A stretch of 64,000 nucleotides of DNA from Chitinophaga sedimenti (lineage in GTDB: Bacteria; Bacteroidota; Bacteroidia; Chitinophagales; Chitinophagaceae): NCBI RefSeq assembly GCF_023156195.1, contig NZ_JAKUKA010000001.1, positions 5,681,001 to 5,745,000 of the forward strand, read 5' to 3'. Positions 28,151 through 38,066 of the stretch are shown piece by piece. Made by a program: the position numbers and the translations under genes. The stretch's first letter is position 1; every line of letters begins with the position of its first letter. Below the pieces are notes generated by a model. That model had not been told where the DNA came from. It did not search any database and was given only the letters and a program-made list of their open reading frames with translations.

Positions 28151-29715
28151 GGTGTCCGTTTTTTGGTCAGGTAGTGAGTAAGGTCCGAAATAGAATTAAG
28201 CTGCAATTGTGCTGCCATGTTTTTTCGCATCATTAACGCATAGGCATTATTGAAGCCCACGGGTGGCAGCCACTCCAGCTGGTATTCCGCTTCAAACTGT
28301 TGTTTTACAAAGGCGTAGGTGCTGTCTTTGTCGCGCATCACGCGGGCGGAAACTTCCTCCGCGGGCTGTAAAATCACCAGTAAACCGGTACCGGTGTATT
28401 CCGGGTAAAAATCGATCTGGTCGTTGCGCAGGGCGTCGAAACAGATTTTGGTACCGCCGAGTCCTGTTTTGGAGGATACGGCGAGGTCGGTATTGCCTTC
28501 GATGAGCAGGCGATACATCTCACAAAGAATATATTGTTCGGTAAATATCTTTGACCCGATGCGTATCACTCCCTTTTTCCATATCGCGATGGTTTCAGCA
28601 GTCCCTGTTCCTGCAGAAAATCTTTTGCAACCTTTTCCGGCGCCTGGTGCAGGTAATCGGCCTTGTAGTTTAAATAGGTCATGACCGAATCGTTGATGCG
28701 GCCGTTGAGCAACTGCAGGGCAGGGGCAAGTTCCGGGTATTGCTGTAAAGTTTCGCGGCGTACGAGGGGTGCGCAGTAATATGGGGGAAGATGTGTTTAT
28801 CGTCTTCTAAAATAGTCAGGTCAAATGCGCGGATGCGGCCATCTGTGCTGTAGCCGCTCACTACGTCGAGTTTGCCTTCGTACATAGCACGGTACATGAC
28901 AGCGTCGCTGATCACTACGGTGGGAATTTGCAGGCCGTAGTATTTTTTAAGCCCGAGGTCGCCGTCCATGCGGCCCATAAACTCTGGTGTAAAGCCAGCC
29001 TGCAGTTTTGCAGAAGCAGAGGGGAGCATGGCGAAACCGGCGGCGACGCATACGATGAGGGCGCCAAGGCCAAGTTTCAACTTATACTTTCGCCAGTTGG
29101 CTTTTTGTACGCGTGATAAAATAAAATCGAAGCACAATGCGAGCAGGGCGGCGGGAATGGCGCCGGCCAGGATCATATGGGTATTGTTCAGCGCTATCCC
29201 CCGAAAATAAATTCTCCTAAACCTCCTGCGGCAATGTAAGCGGCCAGGGTGGCTACCCCAACATTGATCACCGTCGCGGTGCGGATGCCTGCGATCATTA
29301 CCGGCATAGCGAGCGGCAATTCTACTTTAAATAAAATCTGGCGCTGACTCATGCCCATGCCACGCGCCGCTTCCTTTACGGTAGCATCTACGCCGGTAAT
29401 ACCCGTAAAAGTATTCCGGATGATGGGCAGCAACGCATATAGAAAAAGTGCCGTAATCGCCGGGGCGGGACCAATGCCCAGCAAGGGGATCATGAACCCT
29501 AGCAGGGCAATGCTTGGAATAGTTTGCAGTACGCCGGCCACACCGAGCACGGCGCCGGAAAGCTTTTTCCTGCGGGCTACGAGAATGCCCAGCGGCACCC
29601 CCACTGCAATAGCGGCCAGCACGGAAATAATCGTGAGGCTGATGTGCGATATCGTCTGGCGGATCAGTTTGTCCTGCTGCGACAGCAGGAATTCCCAAAA
29701 GCCTTGCATGGGCAT
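28147..29715 (-). CDS. egtU: EgtU-like permease fused to a substrate-binding domain (three frame breaks)
   Basis: The joined product (about 520 aa) is an OpuC/EgtU-type ABC permease with a C-terminal binding domain. The permease half (SHISLTIISVLAAIAVGVPL, the AARGMGMSQRQI EAA-loop, GGLGEFIF) ends in a further membrane segment. Then comes the binding protein: FTPEFMGRMDG, SGYSTDGRI, and finally IRIGSKIFTEQYILCEMY and DFYPEYTGTGLL. This order is rotated against the usual OpuAC/EgtU order. Breaks lie in G5 (29203), C5 (28776) and an A-run (28577). It starts one base after the ATPase stop and overlaps egtB by four bases, so ergothioneine, hercynine or a related betaine is the likely ligand. A generic osmoprotectant transporter is the alternative. 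Confidence 0.75.
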
Positions 29716-29716
29716 A

Positions 29717-30441
29717 TTATACGTATTGACCTTTCACAAAAGTGCTTACAAAATCGTTGGCCGGATGGTCGCGCAGTTCGCCGGGCGTGCCCAGCTGCAC
29801 TATTTGTCCGTGGTCCATCAGGCAAATGCGGTCGGCGAGTTCAAAGGCTTCCCGGATGTCGTGCGTGACCATTACAATGGTTTTGCGCTTAAATTCCTCC
29901 AGTTCGCTGAAGTCCTTTCTTATTTTCTGCCGGTTGATCGGGTCGAGTGCGCCAAAAGGCTCGTCCATCAGCAATACCGGCGGATCAGCGGCCAGTGCGC
30001 GGGCCAGGCCTACGCGCTGTTGTTGTCCCCGCTTAATTCATGTGGGAACATCTGGCCGTGCTGCTCGTACGACAAGTTCAATTTGGCGAGCAGTGTTTTC
30101 ACGCGCTCCTTAATCTTATCCTTCTCCCATTTTAAAAGATGGGGTACGACGGCAATATTCTCCTCCACGGTGTAATGTGGGAACAGCCCGTTTTGCTGCA
30201 TCACATAACCAATGCTGCGGCGTAATATTTCCGGCGGTTCGCTTTTTACATCGTTGCCGCGGATAGTAATTCGTCCGCTATCAGGTTCAGTGAGCCGGTT
30301 GAGCATGCGCAGCGTAGTGGTTTTTCCACAACCGCTGGTACCGAGCAACACCAGGTTTTCACCTTCGGCTACCGTAAACGATACATCGTTTACTGCCGTG
30401 GTGTTCCCAAATTTCTTAACCAGGTGTTGGGCCGCGATCAT
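29717..30441 (-). CDS. egtV: EgtV-like ABC transporter ATP-binding protein (one frame break)
   Basis: The ATPase of the betaine/ergothioneine-type importer. Walker A is GTSGCGKTTTLRMLNRL, Q-loop YVMQQNGLFPHYTV, then after restoring a G in GGGG at about 30030 the signature LSGGQQQRVGLARAL, Walker B VLLMDEPFGALDP and the switch His in VTHDIREA. At about 241 residues it has no CBS regulatory domain, which is present in classical OpuCA/ProV but lacking in EgtV-type partners. It starts one base after the oxidoreductase stop and is followed one base later by the permease gene. Confidence 0.85.
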
Positions 30442-30442
30442 A

Positions 30443-31831
30443 TCAGGATTTGTCGAGTGTCATAAATAAATTATTCAGCGATTCGGAGAACGTGGGGTGA
30501 GCGAACATCATATTCCGGATGGCGTCGTACGGAATATTCCCGACCATGGCCATTTGCAACACAGAACTAATTTCGCCGCCGTTCACGGCAAGAATGGATG
30601 CGCCGAGTATTTGCCCCGTATATGCATCTACAATTGCTTTCATGAAACCGCGTGTCTCCCCGCTTTCTACGCCGCGGGCGGAGTTGCTCATTTCCAGTTT
30701 GGCTACCTGTACGGTGAAGCCTTTTTCTTTCGCTTCCTGTTCTGTCATGCCCACGCGCCCCAGTTCGGGATCGGTAAACATACAATAAGGAATAATGCGA
30801 TTATGGGTGCTGAGGTTACCCTGTTCCAGTATATTTTTAAGTACAATTAAATGATCGTGATAAGCGACATGTGTAAAAGCCGGTCCGCCTTTTACATCAC
30901 CGAGGGCATACACTCCGGCTGCGGAGGTTTGAAGGCGTTCATTCGTAACAATATAACCTTTTTCATCGGTTTTAATCCCTGCCTTTGCGAGATTCAGTTC
31001 TTCCGTATTGGGGACGCGTCCGGCGGCAATGAGCCAATGAGAACAAGTAATTTGCTGCTCTTCTCCTCCATCGGTATGGATAGAGATAACAGTCTGCCCG
31101 CCCGGTGTTCGCGCCACTTTATCTACCTGCACATTAGTAATGACTCCGGCGCCATCTTCTTCTAATATCGTGCCTACTTCTTTCGCAACATCTTCATCCT
31201 CTTTACTTAAGATGCGTTCTCCCTTTTCCAGTATGGTGACTTTACTGCCTAAACGGCAGAATAATTGCGCAAATTCCAAAGCGATGTAACCGCCTCCCAG
31301 TATCACCAAATGTTCGGGTATGCTCCGCAATTCCATGATGGACGTGGATGTAAGATATCCCGCTTCGCTGATGCCCGGAATGTCGGGGATTTGCGGCCTG
31401 GCCCCGGTGTTAATAAATACGAGGTCAGCTGACACAAATTCCATATTCCCATTTACGTAATCTACCCTCAATTCCTTTTCGCCCGTAAACGTGGCGGTGC
31501 CCATCATGAGGTCCAGGTTGGGAATATCACGCATCGATTTGTAAATACCAGTCCGCGCATTTTCCACAATTTCCGTTTTACGGTCAAGAAGCGTATTAAT
31601 GTCTACCTCGCCCTCTACACGCAAGCCGATACGTTGCGCCTGTTTTGCTACATAAGCGAGGCGCGCGTCGCCGATGAGCGTTTTACTGGGTGTGCAGCCA
31701 TCGTTTACACAGGTGCCGCCCAGCCATCTTTTTTCGATAATGGCCGTTCGTTTACCAGCCTTCGCCAGTTTCTTTGCCAGCGGAACTCCCGCCTGGCCTG
31801 CGCCGATGATGATTGCGTCGTATTTTTTCAT
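30443..31831 (-). CDS. FAD-dependent pyridine nucleotide-disulfide oxidoreductase, mercuric reductase-like
   Basis: The 462-residue enzyme (ATG 31831, preceded by AGGA; a second ATG lies five codons upstream) has the disulfide reductase layout: FAD motif IIIGAGQAGVPLA, redox pair Cys41/Cys46 in GGTCVNDGCTPSKT, NAD(P) motif VILGGGYIALEFA, FAD motif GVYALGDV, and the C-terminal catalytic His/Glu in FAHPTFSESL. It lacks the N-terminal HMA domain and the C-terminal Cys pair of true MerA, so mercury reduction is unlikely. It is the first gene of the EgtVU-EgtB-EgtD transcript, one base from egtV. I infer reduction of an oxidised low-molecular-weight thiol, possibly ergothioneine disulfide. Confidence 0.85.
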   Translation of the reverse strand: MKKYDAIIIGAGQAGVPLAKKLAKAGKRTAIIEKRWLGGTCVNDGCTPSKTLIGDARLAYVAKQAQRIGLRVEGEVDINTLLDRKTEIVENARTGIYKSMRDIPNLDLMMGTATFTGEKELRVDYVNGNMEFVSADLVFINTGARPQIPDIPGISEAGYLTSTSIMELRSIPEHLVILGGGYIALEFAQLFCRLGSKVTILEKGERILSKEDEDVAKEVGTILEEDGAGVITNVQVDKVARTPGGQTVISIHTDGGEEQQITCSHWLIAAGRVPNTEELNLAKAGIKTDEKGYIVTNERLQTSAAGVYALGDVKGGPAFTHVAYHDHLIVLKNILEQGNLSTHNRIIPYCMFTDPELGRVGMTEQEAKEKGFTVQVAKLEMSNSARGVESGETRGFMKAIVDAYTGQILGASILAVNGGEISSVLQMAMVGNIPYDAIRNMMFAHPTFSESLNNLFMTLDKS

Positions 31832-31934
31832 ATCTGGTTCCTGCATACTTTATGCCGTTCGATGCGGCTAAGCCCTAAAGGTGTAGCGTTATCCGGCGAT
31901 TAACAATGGCGGGACTACCGATTTTGTTGTATAT

Positions 31935-32612
31935 CTAATTTTTTAATCCCGCAATGAGGTTAATGGTGAGGGCAACAATGAACGTGTTTAAAACAAACGA
32001 CAATAAACCATGCGCTAATGCCACACGACGAATGTGCCGCGATTCGATCTCCACGTCCGACACGGAACGTCATGCCGATTACAAATGCGAAGTAGGCAAA
32101 GTCCGGGTAATCCGGCTTTTTTCTTTCGGGAAATTGAGGCCACCTGCATGCTGGGTACTGTCTTTTTCGTCATCATCATAATAAAGATGCGCGTAATGCA
32201 CGGTGTAGGTCGTATGTACCATGCCCCACGAAGCCAGGATGCCGCAAATAGCCACCGGGATGTACACGAATGCATTGCCCGCATCGTTGCTGAGTATTAA
32301 TAAGAGCACCGTCACCATACTGGCCATGGACGCCAGCACGACGATAAGCGAAATGAATATTCTGCTGCCATCGTCGATACGTGCAACTTTACGGATTTCT
32401 TCGGTGCCACGGTGAAAAAATATCAGCCAGGTGAACACGAGGTAAAAGATCGCGAAGATGTCCCATAACAAAATGGGAAATACCAGCGGCTGAATATCAA
32501 CGGTTCGTAAGGCGAAGAAGGCAATGATGACGGGGAGCAGGGCCGCCATTACGCGGTGCGTGGGCGACATGCGTAACAGGAGGTGTATGATGGCGGGGTG
32601 AGTGGCAGACAT
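31935..32612 (-). CDS. DUF1345 membrane protein (frame-broken near its end)
   Basis: The product is about 225 residues with at least five membrane helices. The frame is clear to HYAHLYYDDDE and GGLNFPKEK; after restoring bases near 32115 (A-run) and 32072 it continues PDYPDFAYFAFVIGM, VSDVEIESRHIRRVALAHG and SFVFNTFIVALTINLIAG to the TAG at 31935-31937. These are the conserved blocks of DUF1345. Function is unknown. It lies upstream of the oxidoreductase by about 100 bases and could share its transcript. Confidence 0.8.
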
Positions 32613-32750
32613 GGCTTTTCTTTAAATAAAGATAGGGTTTAGTCCGCAAACAATTGGCTGCTGTTCAGTGCCGTTGGGTTACTTATTTGAACTGTATCAC
32701 AGGCGCGGCTGATATCCCTTCCAATCCTCCTATGAAAGGAGCATAAAAAA

Positions 32751-32774
32751 GCCGGGCAATTCGCCCGGCTTTCT
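32751..32774 (-). terminator. Terminator of the small membrane protein gene
   Basis: GCCGGGC/GCCCGGC with a five-base loop is followed on the minus strand by six T residues (the A-run at 32745-32750). It starts immediately at the stop of the gene at 32776. Confidence 0.85.
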
Positions 32775-32775
32775 G

Positions 32776-33012
32776 TTAATCGTTACCGTGTTGTTTTACC
32801 AATTTGTTATACACTCCTAACAACAGGAATGGTGCTACCCATTGCCCGAAGAATAACCCGGAATGCTTTTTACCCAAACAGTGCATTGTTACCGAAAGCC
32901 CGATTGCGCCAATGGCTGCAATTAAAAATGTATCGGAGGGCAGTTTAGCTGTCTGATTTTCGATCAGCTCGGTCACTTTACCTTCATCGTGTTTGTCGTC
33001 AAGTAGTCCCAT
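32776..33012 (-). CDS. Small membrane protein, 78 aa
   Basis: Intact frame from ATG 33012. After a charged cytosolic N-terminus (MGLLDDKHDEGKVTELIEN) there are two hydrophobic segments (FLIAAIGAIGLSVTMHCLG and FFGQWVAPFLLLGVYNKLV), then a short basic tail. No conserved motif is recognised. It has its own terminator. Small proteins of this shape are widespread in Chitinophagaceae with no known role. Confidence 0.65.
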   Translation of the reverse strand: MGLLDDKHDEGKVTELIENQTAKLPSDTFLIAAIGAIGLSVTMHCLGKKHSGLFFGQWVAPFLLLGVYNKLVKQHGND

Positions 33013-33257
33013 AAGAAATGTTTATGTATTGGCATCAACTACTATACCCTGGAAACGCTTTGCCATGGGGGCGAGTTGGCAAGCATGAGTTCTTTCCGGG
33101 AATTGGGGCGGTTCGTCCCCATGTGGTAACGTTACGGCTGATGCTGACCTGTGTTACGTTATTCCGCGATCCCTGGCAGAAGCATCGCACCTAACGCTTT
33201 CCGCAAGTTCCGGGTTTCCGCGCTGCCCCCAACTTTTCATCTTTGTAAAAAATAAAA

Positions 33258-34014
33258 ATGATGCAAAGATTTAAAGACAAAGTTGCCCTGATCACAGGCG
33301 GTACCAATGGTATGGGATTCGCCACCGCACAGCAGTTCATCAACGAAGGAGGACGCGTCATAATTACCGGCCGCAGTGCGGAAACCGTGAATAAGGCGGT
33401 ACAGCAGCTTGGTGCCAATGCTTCGGGAATTGTGTCCAATGCTGGCAAAATGGCCGATGTGATGCAGCTTCAATATAAAGTGAAGGAATACACGGCTGTA
33501 GTTGATGTGCTGTTCGTAAACGCCGGTTACGGCCGGTTTTGGCTCCGTGGAACAGGTAGATGAGTCGCATTTCGATGAACTGTTTAATATGATGGTGAAG
33601 GGAGGCTTCTTCACAGTGCAGCAAATATTACCGCTGATGAAGCAACGGAGCGCCATCATCCTGAATACTTCGGTGGTAACCGCTGCGGGTATAACGGCAT
33701 TCTCCGTGTATACCGCTGCGAAGGCCGCGATCCAGTCGTTCATCAAAACATTTGCAGCCGATCTTACGGCGAAAGGCATTCGTGTAAACGGGATCAGCCC
33801 GGGGTATATCAATACCAATATTTTCAATAATACGGGTTTAAATCCGACAGAGATTGAGCATGCGGTCGCGCATATCATTCCGACTATTCCTTTTAAGAGA
33901 TTTGGTGAGCCGGCTGAAATTGCGAACGCTGTATTGTTCCCGGCTTCGCAGGAAGCAAGCTACATCCATGGCGCGGAGCTGGCAGTGGATGGCGGTCTGG
34001 CTGCGATCTGGTAA
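33258..34014 (+). CDS. Short-chain dehydrogenase/reductase (one frame break)
   Basis: Two frames join at TTTT near 33538. The 252-residue product has the classical SDR cofactor motif TGGTNGMGFA (residues 14-23), NAG in VLFVNAGYG, catalytic Ser in NTSVV and the YTAAK motif (YxxxK), and a C-terminal GAELAVDGGLAAIW. It is an NAD(P)H-dependent oxidoreductase of unknown substrate. Its stop is followed at once, in the same frame, by the remains of an aldolase-type gene. Confidence 0.85.
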
Positions 34015-34641
34015 GCATTTGCCGGCGCACTGGCGCTGGAAGTACCGGTGCGGCGTTGCGATAACCGCGTGGATGCGTACGATCAGCTGAAACAGGTGAG
34101 TGATTTTTGCCGGGAGCACAATATTCCTGTACACATGGATGGGGCGCGGTTGTACATGGCTGCGGTCTGGTCGGGCAAGTCTATTAAGGATTACGCTGCC
34201 CTGGCCGATACGCTTTACATTTCTCTTTATAAATACCTCGGCGCTCCTGCTGGCGCCATCTTGTGTGGAAAAGCGGAATTGATAGATCAGCTGCCTGTCC
34301 TCATGAAAATGCACGGCGGTTCGATGTACCACAACTGGACCAACGCCGCTATGGCACTACATCACCTCGATGGCTTCGAACAGCGGTTGTTACAGGCGAA
34401 AACGCAGGGAGAAGCGCTAATCAGTCGGCTGAATACACTCAGAGGCATCCGCATCAACCCGCATAAAAATGGCTGCAGCAATTATAAGATGGAGTTATCC
34501 GGCATCGCCACAGACGCATTCCGGCAGCGGTTGAGCGAGGAGGGTATACGGGCCGGACTTACTTCTTTCGTGGTGAATGAAACGATTTTATACCGGAGTA
34601 ATGATGATCTTTTTCGTTCGTTTAAACGGGCGATTGGTTAA
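34015..34641 (+). pseudogene. 5'-truncated threonine aldolase/beta-eliminating lyase
   Basis: The frame begins directly after the SDR stop (codon 34015, first possible GTG start 34048) and encodes only the C-terminal 60 percent of a PLP-dependent L-threonine aldolase-like enzyme: HMDGARLYMA, the PLP lysine in SLYKYLGAPAGAIL, HGGSMYHNW, ending with FKRAIG. About 140 N-terminal residues, including the phosphate-binding part, are missing and there is no space for them. This is not explained by a one-base error. It is a deletion remnant, either real or an assembly deletion. Confidence 0.7.
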
Positions 34642-35688
34642 GTTGATCGATTAATTGTTGAAGAATGTCTGTAGTGGATATGGCCGGATAACCGTTGAGT
34701 GATTGTCCTGCCCAGATGCTCACGAATCCTGCGTTCTGCTTTGCTTTGGCGGCGGTTCGTAACGGGCCTGTTAATTTATTTTGATAAGGATAAGGTAAGA
34801 TGTGTGGCGTGTTGTCTACCGCTGCGGTGTAAATGTTACGCAGACCGCGGGCATAGCGACCGGAGAAGCTGTTTGTAAGAATGATATCGCGCTCCTGCGC
34901 CTGTCTTAACCGTTGTTTTTCGAAATCCTGTAAGGCGCTTTCTGTTGATCCGAGGAGCATGCTCCCGATCTGGAAACCCTTCGCACCCAGCGTTCGTGCC
35001 GCCAATATGGTTTTAGCGTCGTACAGGCCGCCGGCATATATCAGCGGTCGTTTCACTTTGTCAAATACCTGCGATAATAAAGACATGCCTCCGATGGATG
35101 GGATGTCGCCCGGTGTAAAAGTGCCGCGGTGCCCGCCGGCTTCGATGCCTTGTACACAAATTAAGTCGATGCCGGATTGTTCAAGAATGAGGGCTTCTTC
35201 TATGGTGGTGCAGGTGCCGATCAGGCAGGCGCCGTTTTGTTTTAATCGCCGGACGCTTTCTGCGTCGAGGTTGCCGAAGGTGAAACTCACGATCCTGCAG
35301 TTTTCTGCGATCAGCGCGTCTACCTGTTCACGGTAGCCCGCCACCTTAATACTTTCTATATCCGGTAGTGTCACCTCCAGCCCGTGTTGCGCGGCCAGTT
35401 GCTCGAGGAAGCTGCGGGTGGTTTTATATTGATGTTTTAATTCATCGGTAAGTGCGGGTGTATCGTACACAAAAATATTGGCCGCGAAAGGTTGTGTGGT
35501 GATCGCTTTCGTAGCACGGATAATATCCACACATTTCTCGTACGTTAAATCGCCCAATGGCAGTGAGCCGAGCGTACCTGCTTTTTCGGCAGCGGCCACC
35601 ATGGCGGGTGTGCCTACACCGAACATGGGCGCCTGTATGATCGGATATTGATACCTAAAATGCGGGTGATATCGTTTTTCCAGTTCAT
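34622..35688 (-). CDS. Nitronate monooxygenase family protein (one frame break)
   Basis: FMN enzyme of the nitronate monooxygenase/2-nitropropane dioxygenase class that oxidises nitronates. The restored start is ATG 35688 (MNWKNDITRILGIQYPIIQAPM), with one base missing near 35655. Class motifs are present: APMFGVGTPAMVAA, VSFTFGN, LICVQGIEAGGHRG with the active-site His, and the FMN-phosphate blocks PLIYAGGLYD and GAKGFQIGSMLL. Length about 355 residues, as usual. It converges with the aldolase remnant, overlapping it by 20 bases. Confidence 0.88.
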
Positions 35689-35820
35689 GTTTAAAGTTAC
35701 GCGACTTTGGGTAGCGGATGAAATCTTATCTTTAAAAGAAAATGGAGACCCGCTTAGCCCGCATCCTGCAAAAACGAACGATCCCGGCGCAGCCACGTAT
35801 CCATTAAAAAGAACTGACCA

Positions 35821-36379
35821 ATGACGGAAGCAACAGTACTGTTCATACAGGGCGGCGGCGCAGGTGCTTATGAAGAAGATCACAGGCTGGTAGAGGACCT
35901 GTCTTCCCGGCTGGAGAGGGGTAATATCATTTATCCGAAAATGCCAGACGAAGACAATCCCGATTATGACAGCTGGAAAAGTGCTATAGCCGAGGAACTA
36001 ACCGGTATTTCGGGCGGGGTGTTGTTAGTAGCGCATTCTGTTGGTGCTTTTATCGTACTAAAGTATCTGCTCGAAAATGAACCCAATCGGCATATAACCG
36101 GCCTGTTTTTTATTGCCACACCCTTTGTGGGCGCCGGTGGATGGGAGCTGGATATGGCGCTCGATGCTGCCGCATACAAAAGGCCATTACCCGCCCCGGT
36201 ATTTTTCTATCACGGCACAGCAGATGAGATCGTACCGTTCGAACACTGGCGCTTTACGAAGCGGCCATTCCGCAGGCCGTTTTCAGAAAGATCGACGGTC
36301 GCGGGCATCAACTGGATAACAATTTGGCGGAAGTTGCCGGTGATATCAATATTATCTTTGAAAAAATGACAAACGATGA
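35821..36379 (+). CDS. RBBP9/YdeN-type alpha/beta hydrolase (frame-broken)
   Basis: Serine hydrolase of the RBBP9 group: MTEATVLFIQGGGAGAY, nucleophile elbow VAHSVGA, ATPFVGAGGWEL, FYHGTADEIVPF with the catalytic Asp, and after restoring a base near 36249 the histidine block KIDGRGHQLDNNLAEVA. A second indel in the A6 run at 36360-36366 would give the end EKNDKR and a TGA at 36377-36379 that overlaps the next ATG. Substrate unknown. It forms an operon with the following hydrolase. Confidence 0.8.
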
Positions 36380-37077
36380 GTACCAAAAAGATCACGATCC
36401 ACGTGTCACCTACCATCGGCGATGTATCCGGCATTGCCATTGTTCCTCCGAAAGCCAAGGCCCAGTTAACCCTGGCGCATGGTGCGGGTGCGGGCATGGA
36501 ACATGTGTTCATGGAAAAGTTATCGGCGGCCCTCGCGGAAGCCGGCATCGCAACGCTGCGCTTCAATTTTCCTTTTGCCGAAAATAAAAAAGGCAGGCCG
36601 GACCAGCCGACGGTCGCGCATCAGACCATCGAAGCGGCTATCAATAAAGCAAAGGAGTTACAACCTGCCCTGCCATTGTTCGCGGCGGGAAAGTCGTTCG
36701 GCGGACGTATGTCGTCGCAATACCTGGCGGCTAATCATCGCCAGGATGTAGCAGGCCTGATATTCTTCGGCTTTCCATTACACCCTGCCGGCAAACCGGG
36801 CACGGACCGGGCAGAGCACCTGCAAACGGTGAAAGTCCCGATGCTGTTTTTACAGGGCACCAAGGATACGCTGGCTACCTGGGAACTCATCGAATCGGTG
36901 ACCCAATCGCTGAAAAAGAAGGCGACGTTGGTGAAAATCGAAGGCGCAGACCACTCCTTTAAAGCAGGTAAAACAGATACGATCGCGTTGTTAGTGGAGG
37001 CTACCCTCGCCTGGCTGGAAAAGCGGAAAGCCTCGCGTAGTGAAGGCTCCCAATGTATTACTGTAAGTTTATCTTAA
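36376..37077 (+). CDS. Alpha/beta hydrolase of the TEX30/dienelactone-like group
   Basis: 233 residues, intact. Features are the LTLAHGAGAGMEHVFM oxyanion region, LRFNFPFAE, nucleophile motif AAGKSFGGRM, acid residue block LFLQGTKDTLA, and catalytic histidine in EGADHSFKAG. This matches the bacterial relatives of TEX30 hydrolases, whose substrates are unknown. It overlaps the previous hydrolase by four bases (ATGA) and converges with the outer-membrane gene at 37069, overlapping by nine bases. Confidence 0.85.
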   Translation: MSTKKITIHVSPTIGDVSGIAIVPPKAKAQLTLAHGAGAGMEHVFMEKLSAALAEAGIATLRFNFPFAENKKGRPDQPTVAHQTIEAAINKAKELQPALPLFAAGKSFGGRMSSQYLAANHRQDVAGLIFFGFPLHPAGKPGTDRAEHLQTVKVPMLFLQGTKDTLATWELIESVTQSLKKKATLVKIEGADHSFKAGKTDTIALLVEATLAWLEKRKASRSEGSQCITVSLS

Positions 37078-37980
37078 TGCCCGCACTGAAAAAAGATTAG
37101 CGCCTAAGCCATAATAGGGATACTTCGCGAACATCTTCGATAACTTTTTCTCCCCATATCCGAACCTCCGCAGGGCTGTAAAACCGGCCCCGCCAAAAAA
37201 TTCCATCTTCTCTCTCTTAGAATGCAGGCTAAGCCCGAACGGCAATTGCCAGAAGTTCATCAGCCTGTTGTCTATCTTATCCGTTTGTTTTACGTCGTAA
37301 GTAAGGGCGTGTGGTTTAAAGGAGAACTCCGTGTGCCAGCGTTGGTTTAGCTGGTACGACACGCCTATCTTATAATTAATACCCGGCCCCTCGTCCGGCA
37401 CACGGATATCGAGTTTAAACTTCTTGCCAAATCGCCAGTCGGCCGTAATGGCTGGCCATACCAGCGGCGTGCCGAAGGTATTGTGCACCAGTACACCCAT
37501 CCCCAACCGGAATTTTGGAGAAAACTGCCGTAGGAATATGACTCCGCCGGTCAGGAAAATATCATTAAAATCTATCTCCTTAAAGCCTGTATTTAAGCCG
37601 CCCGACACAAATGCCGCATAAGACCAGCGGTTATTGATGGTGGCATAATATTGTAAGCCCAGGTTGGATGCGAGCAGCTCCGAAGGCAATATCGTTTTGT
37701 TAAACCCGCTGCTCCGGAATACCGAATATCGCACCCACACCGAGGAGGTGAGGAGGCTTACCTTCCCTGTTGTGGTGTCTATACGCTGGCGAAGGGTAAG
37801 GTTTGAATTAAAGTTGAATTCATTGTGCTGCGTGCGGCCTTCCTGGTCGGCGCTGTCCAGCGGTGGCAGGTATTTTGATCCGGGGTGATAGGTGTAGGAT
37901 AGGGCAACGTCGCGCACCTGCGCCCGCAGGTTGGTGATGATCAGCATGGCGGCCCCGCATAAAAATAGTTTCAATCTCAT
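37069..37980 (-). CDS. DUF6268-type outer-membrane beta-barrel protein
   Basis: 303 residues with a signal peptide ending near LRAQ. The body has alternating amphipathic strands and many aromatic end residues (LGLQYYATINNRWSYAAFV, GVIFLRQFSPKFRLGMGVLV), ending in a strand-like FSVRALR. These features indicate an outer-membrane barrel; the assignment to the DUF6268 group is from general pattern. Function unknown. The gene is divergent from nothing close and lies 86 bases from the end of the AraC gene. Confidence 0.75.
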   Translation of the reverse strand: MRLKLFLCGAAMLIITNLRAQVRDVALSYTYHPGSKYLPPLDSADQEGRTQHNEFNFNSNLTLRQRIDTTTGKVSLLTSSVWVRYSVFRSSGFNKTILPSELLASNLGLQYYATINNRWSYAAFVSGGLNTGFKEIDFNDIFLTGGVIFLRQFSPKFRLGMGVLVHNTFGTPLVWPAITADWRFGKKFKLDIRVPDEGPGINYKIGVSYQLNQRWHTEFSFKPHALTYDVKQTDKIDNRLMNFWQLPFGLSLHSKREKMEFFGGAGFTALRRFGYGEKKLSKMFAKYPYYGLGANLFSVRALR

Positions 37981-38066
37981 GATGGTTGTTTATGTCACAA
38001 AATTGCGGGCCACTGCCGGGAACAACTGTCGCAAAAAGGAGTATTACTTTCGTAAAACGGATAATT

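Noticed and set aside
30443..31831. Mercuric reductase (merA) identity
   Set aside because: No N-terminal metal-binding domain, no C-terminal cysteine pair and no mer operon genes nearby.
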